DNA of 48,926 bases from Dehalococcoidales bacterium (GCA_028716225.1 JAQUQE010000012.1:1-48926); one strand, 5' to 3'. Positions 1 to 8,110 are shown, numbered from the stretch's first letter. A program made the numbers and translations. Notes: generated by a model not told the origin, from the letters alone.

Positions 1-170
1 CTCTGAACGCCTTCCCTGTAGTTGGCCTTGACGGTCGGACCAAACGGGTTGGCGTTGAAGTTCTCGATCATTCCGGCCTTGGAAGCTTCGTAGTTCCTGG
101 CCATGATGCCCGCCCTGTTCTGGAGCTTCGAGGCCCCAGTGGATGCCATCTCCTGTAGAGATCTTGCCAT
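1..170 (-). CDS. Small virion-like protein, C-terminal part cut by window edge
   Basis: Only the first 56 codons are present; the frame is open to the window edge. The start ATG is preceded by GAGG (GAGGATAAAC-ATG). The visible N-terminus (MARSLQEMASTGASK) is helical, Ala/Lys/Arg-rich and contains an NYEASKAG stretch. Its style resembles the short basic proteins of the virion block at 35-38 kb, but I do not recognise the family. A structural role is inferred from that resemblance only. Confidence 0.6.
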   Translation of the reverse strand, partial: MARSLQEMASTGASKLQNRAGIMARNYEASKAGMIENFNANPFGPTVKANYREGVQ

Positions 171-202
171 GTTTATCCTCGTAGGTACAGAGCTGCTCTC
201 TT

Positions 203-211
203 GTATTTATT
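203..211 (-). promoter_or_regulatory. TATA-like box for the edge gene
   Basis: On the minus strand this reads AAATAAATA, about 40 nt before the ATG at 170, leaving room for a short leader that holds the GAGG site. A second candidate (TTTAAATA) lies at 259-266. The shared operator found in front of the replication genes is absent here. Confidence 0.4.
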
Positions 212-293
212 TGTTGCTGTCGGCAATTGGCGATTAGGTAGCACACCCCGGAGTCCCTATTTAAAGGGGTAGTAGTAATAGTGAGCATACCGA

Positions 294-1268
294 TCAACCT
301 TGCCCTGTGCCAGCTCTAGGCTGATACTTTCGGATGATCTGTATTGTGGCATCAACGTCCGCTTTGCTCTCGCACAATCGGGCTACCCTCACCGCCTCTC
401 GTACACTGTTTGAATACCGCTGAACGGATGTCGCGATATATGCAGCAAGCTCTGGCTCCACGCCTGTAGATTTGAGGTAATGCGTGACGACATGGACAAA
501 TTGCTGTGGGGTATATGCCGTAAGATGTACAGGCATGAACCGGTCTAGTAGCTCTTTGGGTAATCCTCTTGTAGTATTGGCAGCGGCGAATACCCAACCC
601 ATACCAGAGAACGTTTGTGTCAGACTATGCTGCGTCACATGTACCTTACCGCTCTCCATCCAGGTTAGCAATGCAGACAGTTCTTTGCTGGAGTTGATCT
701 TGTCCAACTCGTCTATGATCAGTATTCGCGGCGTTTCAGTAAGTACCTCGCGAATACCTGCTTTTGTCGCACTACCCGCTGTGATTACTGTCGCCCCTAG
801 CGTCTCTAGCGCTAGTAGGAACAGAGACTTAGCGGTTCCTGGTGGACCGATCATGAGGATGTGCACCGGTTTAGATGCCGATAGCGATCGGATGAACAGT
901 CCCTTGAGGTCATCGTACCCTACTATCGAGTTGAATAAGCCTTTTAGGTTATTACCCGACAGTAGGGCGTTCATGGTCTGCTCGCTGGTAGACCGTTCTT
1001 CGTCTAGCCGCTTCAGTAATGACTGCGTCTCCTCGGGGTCTATCAGTTGGTAACTCTTCCGTCCGACCTTCTTCACGAACCCCTCTAGTACCAGCTGCTT
1101 GACCGGGTGGTATTCAGTCGGTACGTCTAACAGCTGCCACGATACTCTGTACCCTCCGCCAAATGAGCTCTTATCGACTCGGGCCTGCTCCTTAGCTTCG
1201 TAGGATGCGATCTTACGGAGCTCTTCGATTAGCAGGGGCTTTGACCTCAGTACATCCAGTTTCTCCAT
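294..1268 (-). CDS. AAA+ ATPase with N-terminal winged-helix-like region
   Basis: 324 residues. Walker A is GPPGTAKS at about 141-148, Walker B is ILIIDELDK at about 182-190, followed by a sensor-like AANTTRG and an arginine-finger region LLDRF. This is the RuvB/MoxR-like clade that remodels DNA-protein or protein complexes. The first ~80 residues, ending in GFVKKVGRKSYQLIDP, look like a winged helix. The ATG at 1268 is chosen because GAGGTG sits 7 nt upstream; it overlaps the nuclease gene before it by 56 nt. It is the last gene of the leftward unit that begins near 4035. Possible roles are helicase loading, Holliday-junction work or packaging; the sequence does not decide. Confidence 0.85.
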   Translation of the reverse strand: MEKLDVLRSKPLLIEELRKIASYEAKEQARVDKSSFGGGYRVSWQLLDVPTEYHPVKQLVLEGFVKKVGRKSYQLIDPEETQSLLKRLDEERSTSEQTMNALLSGNNLKGLFNSIVGYDDLKGLFIRSLSASKPVHILMIGPPGTAKSLFLLALETLGATVITAGSATKAGIREVLTETPRILIIDELDKINSSKELSALLTWMESGKVHVTQHSLTQTFSGMGWVFAAANTTRGLPKELLDRFMPVHLTAYTPQQFVHVVTHYLKSTGVEPELAAYIATSVQRYSNSVREAVRVARLCESKADVDATIQIIRKYQPRAGTGQG

Positions 1269-1914
1269 AGTGGAGCACCTCATATATTTTAGTGGCTGTA
1301 GACTTGCCGATACCGGGTACCTGGCGTAGCTGGGATATAGGCGCATCGAGTATGCCACGCAATGATCCGAACCGCTCTAAGAGCATGCCTGATAGTTTCG
1401 GACCGATGCCATCTAGGCCTTCGAGAACATACCGGACGGTCTCTTCTGGATCCCTGTTCTTTTTGTGGACCCGGAGGGTGAACTCGACTTTCTTGTTGTC
1501 TCGGTTCACCGCCCGGTGGAGCTGCTTGAGCATTGCTATAGTCTCGCTCCAACTGTCTGTCCAGTAGACCGGCACGCCCCAAGAGTCTATTACGCTACCC
1601 ACCGTACCTAGGAGTGCCTGTAAGGGTATACTAGTATCCTCTAGTGCCCCTGATAGAGCACCCTCGATTAGTACTCGTGGGCGGACGTCCTCAGATGCTT
1701 TCATCTTTTCGAGTTGGGCGAACAACTGCTTAGACTCTAAGGATGTTACGAAGTTCTTGGCGGTCTTGCGCTCTATAAGGAGTTTCTGCTCGGGACCGAC
1801 TACTATGAAGTCTCCTGCCCCGAGTGCTCGTACTTCAACTTCTATCTCGGCCTCCTCCAACCTCGGCGCCAGGTCAGCGTGGTTGGTTGCCTCGTTGATG
1901 TCGATGATGATCAT
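1213..1914 (-). CDS. XPF/ERCC4-type structure-specific nuclease
   Basis: 233 residues. The N-terminal ERCC4 nuclease domain shows GDFIV then LIERKTAKNF, matching the GDxxx...ERKxxxD signature except that the last acidic residue is Asn. The C-terminus carries tandem helix-hairpin-helix DNA-binding motifs (LDGIGPKLSGMLL and VPGIGKSTATKI). This family cuts branched DNA such as flaps and forks. The start ATG overlaps the stop of the Cas4-like gene (ATGA), pointing to coupled translation. Longer upstream starts exist but would add a non-homologous extension. Confidence 0.9.
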   Translation of the reverse strand: MIIIDINEATNHADLAPRLEEAEIEVEVRALGAGDFIVVGPEQKLLIERKTAKNFVTSLESKQLFAQLEKMKASEDVRPRVLIEGALSGALEDTSIPLQALLGTVGSVIDSWGVPVYWTDSWSETIAMLKQLHRAVNRDNKKVEFTLRVHKKNRDPEETVRYVLEGLDGIGPKLSGMLLERFGSLRGILDAPISQLRQVPGIGKSTATKIYEVLHYGETGCTEVKAPANRRAP

Positions 1915-2573
1915 GCGACATCCTCCGGGTCCAATGGGGGCTGCGTGGATCCGCCGACGAAGCACATCACAGCCGCGGGGCAGTCCTTGCACCACCAACC
2001 TACAGTCCGCGGCGGAGGTATGTCTAAGCTGATGTGCTGCTGCATCGTGGTGGCCTTGTCTATCAGCTCTGCCATCACAATGTCTTCAGGCCCTAGCTTG
2101 ACATCGAACGACCTGATCTTCCCATCAGAGGGGTTCACGTACAGGACGACGGCGCCTTTGACGTCCATGCCCTTTTGTCGGGCTAGCACGGCATAGAAGT
2201 TGAGCTGCTTCTTGACGTAGTCGCTGGCGCCGGTGTGCTCAGTGAAGCTCATCTTCTTGTCGTATATGATCCCGTTGGCGAACTCGTCTATGGTGCCTTT
2301 AACCCCCAACCCGTCGACTTTTATTTCGTGACTGTTTGGTAGGTGCGGGAACAGAGGTATTGTGTGCAATAGAGTTCCCGTTAGCATCCTGAAGACGGTC
2401 TCCGGCTTGAACAGCTCTGGGTGGTACTTCTGGAGGTAGGACTGCCTGAGACAATATCCTACAAGGTCGGTAACGTGTACCTCGCCACTACGATCTTCGT
2501 GATGCCACGCCCGGAAGAAGGCCTCGTAGACTGCCTCCTCCCCGATGTGGCAGGCGTCACTACAGTACGCCAT
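1911..2573 (-). CDS. Cas4/RecB-like PD-(D/E)XK nuclease with Fe-S cysteines
   Basis: 220 residues. Nuclease features are H70 (GTLLH), D96 (KGTIDE), D105-x-K107 (YDKKM) and a QLNFY motif at about 123. C41 together with three C-terminal cysteines (WWCKDCPAAVMC) fits the four-cysteine iron-sulfur cluster of Cas4/AddB-type exonucleases. There is no CRISPR array or other cas gene nearby, so I read this as a viral DNA-end-processing nuclease working with the ERCC4 and AAA+ neighbours rather than an adaptation protein. Confidence 0.85.
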   Translation of the reverse strand: MAYCSDACHIGEEAVYEAFFRAWHHEDRSGEVHVTDLVGYCLRQSYLQKYHPELFKPETVFRMLTGTLLHTIPLFPHLPNSHEIKVDGLGVKGTIDEFANGIIYDKKMSFTEHTGASDYVKKQLNFYAVLARQKGMDVKGAVVLYVNPSDGKIRSFDVKLGPEDIVMAELIDKATTMQQHISLDIPPPRTVGWWCKDCPAAVMCFVGGSTQPPLDPEDVA

Positions 2574-2577
2574 TCAA

Positions 2578-3498
2578 TCACGACCAGAGTACGATGCCGT
2601 TCTCTATCCGGCCTCCGACGGCTGCTAGCAGGTCCTCCAGTGGGGTCTTCAGCTTCTTCCTGGAATGCCACTCTTGCAGGTCCACGAGCTTGACGCCATC
2701 TTTGAACATCTTCTTCATCTGCTCAAGCTCGCCCTTCTCCTTGGCGTCGGTCGGTGCCTTCGCTACAGGAAGTTCGGGTGCCTTTGCCGGAGCAGGTGCC
2801 GGAGCAGGTGCTGCGTCTGGTGCGAGCTTGACTCCTGCCGCGGTGATCAGCTGTCCGAGCGGGGTCTGCAGCTTGTTGGTCTGATGCCACAACTGCAGAG
2901 ACTGTAGATCCAGCTCTTTGAACTGCGCTGCCATGGTCTGTAGCTGAGCTACTTCCCTGGCTAGGTTGTCGGTCTGCTGCTTGGGTACCAGGGTATCGGG
3001 CGTCTCAACCTTTTCAAGGTTTGAGACAGTGAATGACCCGTCCTCTTTCTGCTTACCGTTCAGCTTCACCGTGGCACCTTCGAGGTTACCATGCTCCTGT
3101 ACGAGCTTGGGGCCGAGCGATATCTCTATATCCCCGGTGTTGTCTCCGAAGACATACCGGTGGAACGTCAGCTGTACTGGTATGACTGGACCATGCTCTC
3201 TGCACTGACCACCATCTACTTTCTTACTGCACTGAGGGCATCCCTCGTAGCTGAAGTCTTGCATCAGAGGGCCCACGATACCCTCCAATACGATGAACTT
3301 CCCTACCTGAATGTCAGCGATCGTTGCTGGTGTCCCCTTGATCCCCAGGATGGAGGTCATAGGTACTTCCACTCGCTTGACCTGCTTCAGGTATAGCTGT
3401 AGGACTACCTTCTCGTTGTTCTCAAACTGTGGGTACGTCTTATGTGCCCACGCCTGCACGTCTTCCTTTTTGACGCCTGCCTTTTGGTATATGTCCAC
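2578..3498 (-). CDS. RPA-like single-stranded DNA-binding protein
   Basis: 306 residues, GTG start with GAGGTG 5 nt upstream. The N-terminal ~180 residues look like an OB-fold, with a zinc site C87-x2-C90-x8-C99-x2-H102 (archaeal RPA41-type proteins have a similar finger). An Ala/Pro linker follows. The C-terminus contains two copies of a ~28-residue motif (WHQTNKLQTPLGQLITAAG and WHSRKKLKTPLEDLLAAVG) separated by the linker. Role: coating single-stranded DNA during viral replication and recombination. The two repeats may bind a partner or DNA. Confidence 0.8.
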   Translation of the reverse strand: MDIYQKAGVKKEDVQAWAHKTYPQFENNEKVVLQLYLKQVKRVEVPMTSILGIKGTPATIADIQVGKFIVLEGIVGPLMQDFSYEGCPQCSKKVDGGQCREHGPVIPVQLTFHRYVFGDNTGDIEISLGPKLVQEHGNLEGATVKLNGKQKEDGSFTVSNLEKVETPDTLVPKQQTDNLAREVAQLQTMAAQFKELDLQSLQLWHQTNKLQTPLGQLITAAGVKLAPDAAPAPAPAPAKAPELPVAKAPTDAKEKGELEQMKKMFKDGVKLVDLQEWHSRKKLKTPLEDLLAAVGGRIENGIVLWS

Positions 3499-3514
3499 GG
3501 TTTCACCTCTGTCA

Positions 3515-3784
3515 TCACTTAGTAATAGATGACTGTAACTCCTGGATGACTCCGATCCACTTAAGGTCGAAGTTAACTTGCTCGGTGACCTCCTCTATCC
3601 TCTTCGCCGTTGAAGACAGATCCAATGCCGAGTCTGATCCCTCTAGCTTAATATAGTTTAAGTACTGTTGTGCCTGCTGCAGTTCCCCTTGCCGTAGGAC
3701 TGCGTCGAAAGTAAACAGGCGCATGAGACGATCTAAATCATCGGCTGTAACCTGTTGTGATAATAAGACTGTCTCGCCCGGCAT
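3515..3784 (-). CDS. Small helical protein of unknown function
   Basis: 89 residues, predicted mostly helical and Gln/Leu-rich, without cysteines or recognisable motifs. The start has GGAGAA about 6 nt upstream. It lies between the RPA-like gene and another small helical gene in the same unit, so a replication-related role is only guilt by association. Confidence 0.65.
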   Translation of the reverse strand: MPGETVLLSQQVTADDLDRLMRLFTFDAVLRQGELQQAQQYLNYIKLEGSDSALDLSSTAKRIEEVTEQVNFDLKWIGVIQELQSSITK

Positions 3785-3786
3785 TC

Positions 3787-4035
3787 TTATTTCTCCATCA
3801 TGTCCATTGCCATGCCCATGGCTTCTACATAGTCTAAGAACACGCGGATGGCATCCCTCTTGGTCTGGGCCTCGGTCAATTTACCTTGTGCTATGGCTAT
3901 GTCTCCGGCAGGCGCACCTTCTTGAGCTCGTAGACAGTCTAGCTCCCCGCCTAATAGGGCAGTCCTCGTTTGTAGCGCATGATGTTCTCGGCGCAGTACG
4001 TCGAGCACATGTGGCCGAGCCTCCAATATATTCAC
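3787..4035 (-). CDS. Small helical protein, first gene of a replication unit
   Basis: 82 residues if started at the GTG at 4035, which has GAGGTG 6 nt upstream; the frame continues to a second GTG at 4044. Two helices with Arg/Leu/Ala character suggest a coiled coil (LRREHHALQTRTALLGGE). The C-terminus is Met-rich. Unknown family. It is the first gene after the TATA box at 4073-4080, so it should be made early and in quantity. Confidence 0.65.
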   Translation of the reverse strand: MNILEARPHVLDVLRREHHALQTRTALLGGELDCLRAQEGAPAGDIAIAQGKLTEAQTKRDAIRVFLDYVEAMGMAMDMMEK

Positions 4036-4072
4036 GTCTGGCACCTCTTACACCTCTTCACTCTTTAATTGG

Positions 4073-4113
4073 TATATAAATGTCGTCGTATTTCATTCGA
4101 GATTGTCGTACTT
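4073..4113 (-). promoter_or_regulatory. Leftward promoter with shared operator (site A)
   Basis: TATATAAA at 4073-4080 reads TTTATATA on the minus strand, about 40 nt before the GTG at 4035. Twelve bases further upstream lies TCATTCG-agattgt-CGTACTT at 4093-4113, a somewhat diverged copy of the repeat found at five other leftward promoters. It overlaps the 3' end of the primase gene. Confidence 0.75.
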
Positions 4114-5070
4114 AACTTGATAGTTGATGGAGGGGTAGAACTCACAGAATCTCTGTTTTGTTGGATCATACGGGCATAGGTCCATACCCTGTACATTCAT
4201 GCAGGTGTAGCAAGCCATTCCGGTACGGACCATGTGTGTGATCTGCTGCCTCGTTATGCCCGCCTTGTAGTCTTTAGCATTTTGGGCGAAGACCGCATCT
4301 ATACTATCCGGTGAGTACCCGGACCTTAATAGAAAGGCTACCATGTGCAGGCGTTGCCGGTGATCTAGTTCGCCTGTCTCCTGCAACTCACTCAACGCAT
4401 TCGTTATACAAGCAGGCCATAGCTGGTTATATATACGCTGAGTTGGTGCTGGCCGTGGAGCCACCCTGTCGAACTCCTTAAGTATATTCGGTAAATCCGG
4501 GTTTTCTGCCAGATCGCACTCCTGATAGAACGGGCAGATAGACTGTTGTAATGTAAACCCTGGGTTGACTGGGACGCACCATAGCAATGTCTTCGAGTGC
4601 CTGGTGTATGGTGTTCTCGCCATCTGCCTGGGCCCGGACATTACATTGGCGTCTATCACTTGTGGTAAAGACTTGATGAACATTCCAACAGCCGTACCAG
4701 GTGATGATAGCTTTACGGGGGGCATGTCTAAGTAGTAGTGAAACCCGCGTCGGCCACTGAAGTACTTACGGTAGTCGATATGCCGGTCGCGTAAATGCGA
4801 TTCAAGTATGCAGGCCCTGCGGTTAGCCTCACCGAAGTCGGAAGCGTCTATTTCAACGAAGATAGTGTCGACCAGCTTACTGTCTATCTGCCTGTCACAA
4901 TAGACCGAAGTAAAGCAGTCTACTCTATTCCTGTTCCGGATCATAAAGTCCAGGTACTGCTCCTTGGACGTCGCCCTCGATCGGGGTTTCTGTATATCCC
5001 TCGGGAACTGCTCCGGTATCGTCTGGAACCGCAGGTGGCTCTCTAATGCTCTCGCTACTGACTCCGTCAT
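4093..5070 (-). CDS. PriS-PriL fusion DNA primase
   Basis: 325 residues. The N-terminal half matches the catalytic PriS subunit: VEIDASD (E73, D75, D78) in place of the usual DxD, SGRRGFH (105-111), and a motif III-like RTPYTRHSKTLL. The C-terminal third matches the PriL iron-sulfur domain: WPAC (C221), CYTC (C287, C290), C299 and C309, with the helical RQRLHMVAFLLRSGYSPDSI between. Similar one-chain primases occur on archaeal plasmids and in reduced archaea. The ATG at 5070 keeps the PriS N-terminus (FPRDIQKPRSR); this makes a 146-nt overlap with the polymerase gene. A shorter start at 4944 would cut into the catalytic domain. Confidence 0.85.
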   Translation of the reverse strand: MTESVARALESHLRFQTIPEQFPRDIQKPRSRATSKEQYLDFMIRNRNRVDCFTSVYCDRQIDSKLVDTIFVEIDASDFGEANRRACILESHLRDRHIDYRKYFSGRRGFHYYLDMPPVKLSSPGTAVGMFIKSLPQVIDANVMSGPRQMARTPYTRHSKTLLWCVPVNPGFTLQQSICPFYQECDLAENPDLPNILKEFDRVAPRPAPTQRIYNQLWPACITNALSELQETGELDHRQRLHMVAFLLRSGYSPDSIDAVFAQNAKDYKAGITRQQITHMVRTGMACYTCMNVQGMDLCPYDPTKQRFCEFYPSINYQVKYDNLE

Positions 5071-6211
5071 AGTCAACACTTCCGAATGATAACAAAGTTG
5101 TTTGGTTACGGTCAACCCCGGGTGTAATCCCTTTGAGCGGTCGACCAAGAAGTCGTTCGATCATGTCCAATAGTTTCTGAGCGTAATAATCATAACCGCT
5201 CTTCTGTATGGGGGGTATCACGTCCGGGTGAGCGGGGTCTATCGGTATTACTATAGGCTTGTGATCCTTGCCGATGCCGGATATAACGAAGCGGACGGTA
5301 TCCCCGGACCTGAACCCCGCTCGCTCCTGTAACATTTTCGCTGCTTTGACGTGCGGGGGTTCAGTGGGGTAATCTTCTAACCGGGCCTTGTTTATGGCCT
5401 TAGCCAGTACTAGATCCTTGTCCAGTTGACCCGCATACATGTCTTGGATCAGCTGATTAACGTAGGTAGTGATCTCTGACTCATCACCAGATGCGATAAG
5501 TATCTCTTGCACTTTTAGCTGGCATTGCTTCACCACTTCTGAAGCATCGCCGCGCTTAGCCTCGAACCCTACTAGTTCGGTCTCCTGACCGAACTCCCCG
5601 TCCTTCCAGATCCGTTCCCCTCGGTACTTCTTTTTGGATGATGTGAACAGGCACTTGGCATAGACCTTCTCTGCATCAAGTACCATACAATATTTATCTG
5701 GGTCTACCCCCCACTTAATACCACAATAGTTGTAAATTGCATTAGTAAGCCCGTCTGCTATGCTCGGGAAGTCTAGACATAATCGGAATGCGTCAACCGG
5801 TGTCTTGGAGTACATGAACACCGAGTCTGTATCTGAGTAGACGATCTCGTAACCCATCTCCCTAGCTAAAGCGAACGTAGTGTTGATCAGGTACTGCCCC
5901 ATGCCTGACACGGAGTTGAAGAACTGCTCATTAAAGAATCGAGTTGACTCATACCCTGACACCCCATAAGCAGACACCATTAGCAGTTTGTTGGAGCCCT
6001 GTTGAGTGTTGCGAGCCATGTATTCTGCAGATGAAGGATTGAGTTGCTTCATCTCCTTGCGGAGCTTGGACCGTTGTTCGCCCAACTCTTGCAGAAGACC
6101 GGCATAGATAGGGGGTGCTACTAACTCTCGTTGTAATAACGTATGGACGAACCCGATGTACTCCCGCATATCTAGTGGAAGTAGTGTGTCCAAATTTACA
6201 TCGTTAGCCAT
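4925..6211 (-). CDS. polB: Family B DNA polymerase, C-terminal part (palm/thumb)
   Basis: 428 residues. It begins after motif A and holds motif B (SNKLLMVSAYGVSGY; the usual Asn is Val) and motif C (YSDTDSVF) with the catalytic aspartates. It continues the sequence of the upstream gene as if one protein were cut in two. Its start codon overlaps the stop of that gene by 8 nt (ATGGCTAA), so the halves are probably made by coupled translation and assemble. The last ~50 residues are acidic and Pro/Gly-rich and overlap the primase frame; they may be a flexible tail. Confidence 0.9.
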   Translation of the reverse strand: MANDVNLDTLLPLDMREYIGFVHTLLQRELVAPPIYAGLLQELGEQRSKLRKEMKQLNPSSAEYMARNTQQGSNKLLMVSAYGVSGYESTRFFNEQFFNSVSGMGQYLINTTFALAREMGYEIVYSDTDSVFMYSKTPVDAFRLCLDFPSIADGLTNAIYNYCGIKWGVDPDKYCMVLDAEKVYAKCLFTSSKKKYRGERIWKDGEFGQETELVGFEAKRGDASEVVKQCQLKVQEILIASGDESEITTYVNQLIQDMYAGQLDKDLVLAKAINKARLEDYPTEPPHVKAAKMLQERAGFRSGDTVRFVISGIGKDHKPIVIPIDPAHPDVIPPIQKSGYDYYAQKLLDMIERLLGRPLKGITPGVDRNQTTLLSFGSVDYDGVSSESIREPPAVPDDTGAVPEGYTETPIEGDVQGAVPGLYDPEQE

Positions 6212-7469
6212 CGTTGTCCCCCAAGAACGTAAGGTTTATCCACGTATTTAAATCCAGCTTCGACCTTTTCCATGCCTGATACAGGCTCACAAGCTCGGGG
6301 GAGAGTTCGAACGATCTCATGATGCTCGGATACAGACCCGAATAGTCCATTACGAGGACGTTATCGTATACTCCTGCAGTTGGTTCGTACGTGAACCCGC
6401 CTATGAGATTGGCCTCCTTCTTGGTCCTACGGGGGAATACTAACCGGGGTGCGTGTGCCAACACGCCTCTCATCAGCATGTGCTCCCACACTTTAGTCAT
6501 TAGAGGGGTGTCTCGGAGGAGGATGGGTGTCCGCTCACATATTTGAACATAAGGCGCACATAGATTCAGTAGGGAGTCCAGCTTCAGCACAAGCTTCGAG
6601 TCTTGCATATTATACTCGCGTAGCTTGACCCGATCGCCTTTGAAACTCTCCCACATCTCCTGCGGGGTCATCGGAATCTTATTTGACTCCACATCAACTC
6701 CGAAGTGCTGCTTAGCGACGGCCTCTAGGCTATACCCTTCGCCACCGTACCCGAGAATGGCGATCTTCCTGTAATTCATCATGGCGTCTATCTCTTGTAT
6801 ACCGAAGGTACTGAACCGAGCGTTGAGCTTCCTGGCTCTGTTACGCATATACGTCCAGTCGAACTTCTTCAAGTTCCACCCGGTGACCATGTGATACTTC
6901 TGCTTGAATAACCTTTGGATGTCCCCTAGGACCATCAGCTCGTTATCATGACAGAAGAAGTACTCTTTACCATCATTACCTACCACGGCGGCGGATAGGA
7001 TTTGGTGCTCTGCCTTGGTCTCGTCCGGAAACCCGTGCAGAGCTTCGACTTCTATATCTAAGTAGGCCCTGTCCTTTATGGGGCACTGCTTTATGTTACA
7101 ATCGAGCATAACTCGATCGACGAATGGGACATCGGACTCGAAGGTCTGTATTCGCATATCTTCCAGGTAGTCTCTGAACCCCGGTTGGTCCCTGCGACCG
7201 ATATCCTCTATTGATTGGCAACTGATCTTGACCAGCCTCACCCCGGTGGTAGACAGGTAGGGTCCCTTCTCTACGTCAGCGTGGAATTGTTTCAGTCCGC
7301 TCTGTATGTACCCTAGGTGCTCAGCTGGTGCAAAGAAATAAGGTTGAAAGGGTGGATCGACGATGCGTATGCTCTTGTCTTCAGCCATGTATTTCAACAT
7401 GGTCTTCCGACCGTCACCGGTACCGGTGGTGATCGCTTCTGCGTCGAGCCAACGTTGGGGCAACGCCAT
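6204..7469 (-). CDS. polB: Family B DNA polymerase, N-terminal part (exonuclease and motif A)
   Basis: 421 residues. Proofreading exonuclease motifs are intact: Exo I YLDIEVE, Exo II WNLKKFDW, Exo III YNMQD. Polymerase motif A (VMDYSGLYPSI) lies near the C-terminus, then the frame stops. Motifs B and C are in the next gene. Archaeal polymerases split into two genes are known, for example in Methanothermobacter. The start ATG overlaps the stop of the ThyA-like gene by one base. Confidence 0.92.
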   Translation of the reverse strand: MALPQRWLDAEAITTGTGDGRKTMLKYMAEDKSIRIVDPPFQPYFFAPAEHLGYIQSGLKQFHADVEKGPYLSTTGVRLVKISCQSIEDIGRRDQPGFRDYLEDMRIQTFESDVPFVDRVMLDCNIKQCPIKDRAYLDIEVEALHGFPDETKAEHQILSAAVVGNDGKEYFFCHDNELMVLGDIQRLFKQKYHMVTGWNLKKFDWTYMRNRARKLNARFSTFGIQEIDAMMNYRKIAILGYGGEGYSLEAVAKQHFGVDVESNKIPMTPQEMWESFKGDRVKLREYNMQDSKLVLKLDSLLNLCAPYVQICERTPILLRDTPLMTKVWEHMLMRGVLAHAPRLVFPRRTKKEANLIGGFTYEPTAGVYDNVLVMDYSGLYPSIMRSFELSPELVSLYQAWKRSKLDLNTWINLTFLGDNDG

Positions 7470-8110
7470 CAGAACCTAAACTCCTTCATGAAGTCCAGTA
7501 TGGCTTCTAGGTCTGCCTGTCGTACGTGCAGGTTACTGGTATGCCAGTATACCCTACCAGCACTGATGCCCTTTGGGTCTGTAGCGGCCTTGTACACGTC
7601 CTGGATAGTGCTTATCTCTCCCCGCTTAATCTTAGCGTTGTAGAGACCTTGGAAGAAGCGCAGGTGCTCGTTTTGGGCATACCAGTCGAACGGGAATGCG
7701 TTCCATAGGTCGGACGATCGCATGAACACATGCAGGTCCATCCTTTCATCCTGGATCATGGGCTGGTACGCTAGTACACAGTTGACGTGCCCGCTCGCTC
7801 CATCCCACCACCAATCCGGCTTGTAGAAGATCTCCTGCCGACTACAAGGCTCGTCCTCCATTGTGCGGAGGAAGTGCCTCAGTGCCTTTGCCTTGAAGTT
7901 GGACTGTATGTAGTCCACTCTGGCCTTACCGAGGTACTCATTGAACTGCCTGAAGCACTGGAAGAACGCTGGGTCCTTGTACTCCGAGTAGAAAGTGTCC
8001 GGTACGATGGCCAGGTACTGCTGACCGCGGATGGTCTGTAACACACCCCGAGCACTTACGTACTCTAGTAGGGTCCTATAACCGCCGGTACTGCCTATGT
8101 CGACTGTCAT
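7469..8110 (-). CDS. ThyA-superfamily protein (thymidylate synthase or pyrimidine hydroxymethylase-like)
   Basis: 213 residues. The C-terminal half follows the ThyA fold: VNCVLAYQPM in the place of the catalytic-Cys region, DLHVFMRSSDLWNAFPFDW (the conserved RSxD...PF/N strand) and RVYWHTSNLHV near the end. The protein is shorter than bacterial ThyA (~264) and closer to the archaeal form. Members of this fold methylate or hydroxymethylate dUMP or dCMP. A ThyX lies directly upstream with an ATGA overlap, so this copy may make a modified pyrimidine instead of dTMP. Substrate not decidable here. Confidence 0.75.
   Translation of the reverse strand: MTVDIGSTGGYRTLLEYVSARGVLQTIRGQQYLAIVPDTFYSEYKDPAFFQCFRQFNEYLGKARVDYIQSNFKAKALRHFLRTMEDEPCSRQEIFYKPDWWWDGASGHVNCVLAYQPMIQDERMDLHVFMRSSDLWNAFPFDWYAQNEHLRFFQGLYNAKIKRGEISTIQDVYKAATDPKGISAGRVYWHTSNLHVRQADLEAILDFMKEFRF

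Noticed and set aside
484-1053. Long open frames on the strand opposite to real genes (for example 484-1053, 8633-9130, 26754-27392, 36341-36877, 42196-42663)
   Set aside because: They mirror strongly supported genes, lack ribosome sites and have low-complexity Ser/Cys/Arg-rich translations typical of antisense frames.
1911-2573. Cas4-like protein as part of a CRISPR system
   Set aside because: No repeat array, Cas1, Cas2 or other cas gene is present; viral Cas4-like nucleases are common on their own.
6204-6211. Programmed frameshift joining the two polymerase halves
   Set aside because: No clear slippery sequence was found before the stop, and the ATGGCTAA overlap gives a simple restart; a frameshift remains possible but unsupported.
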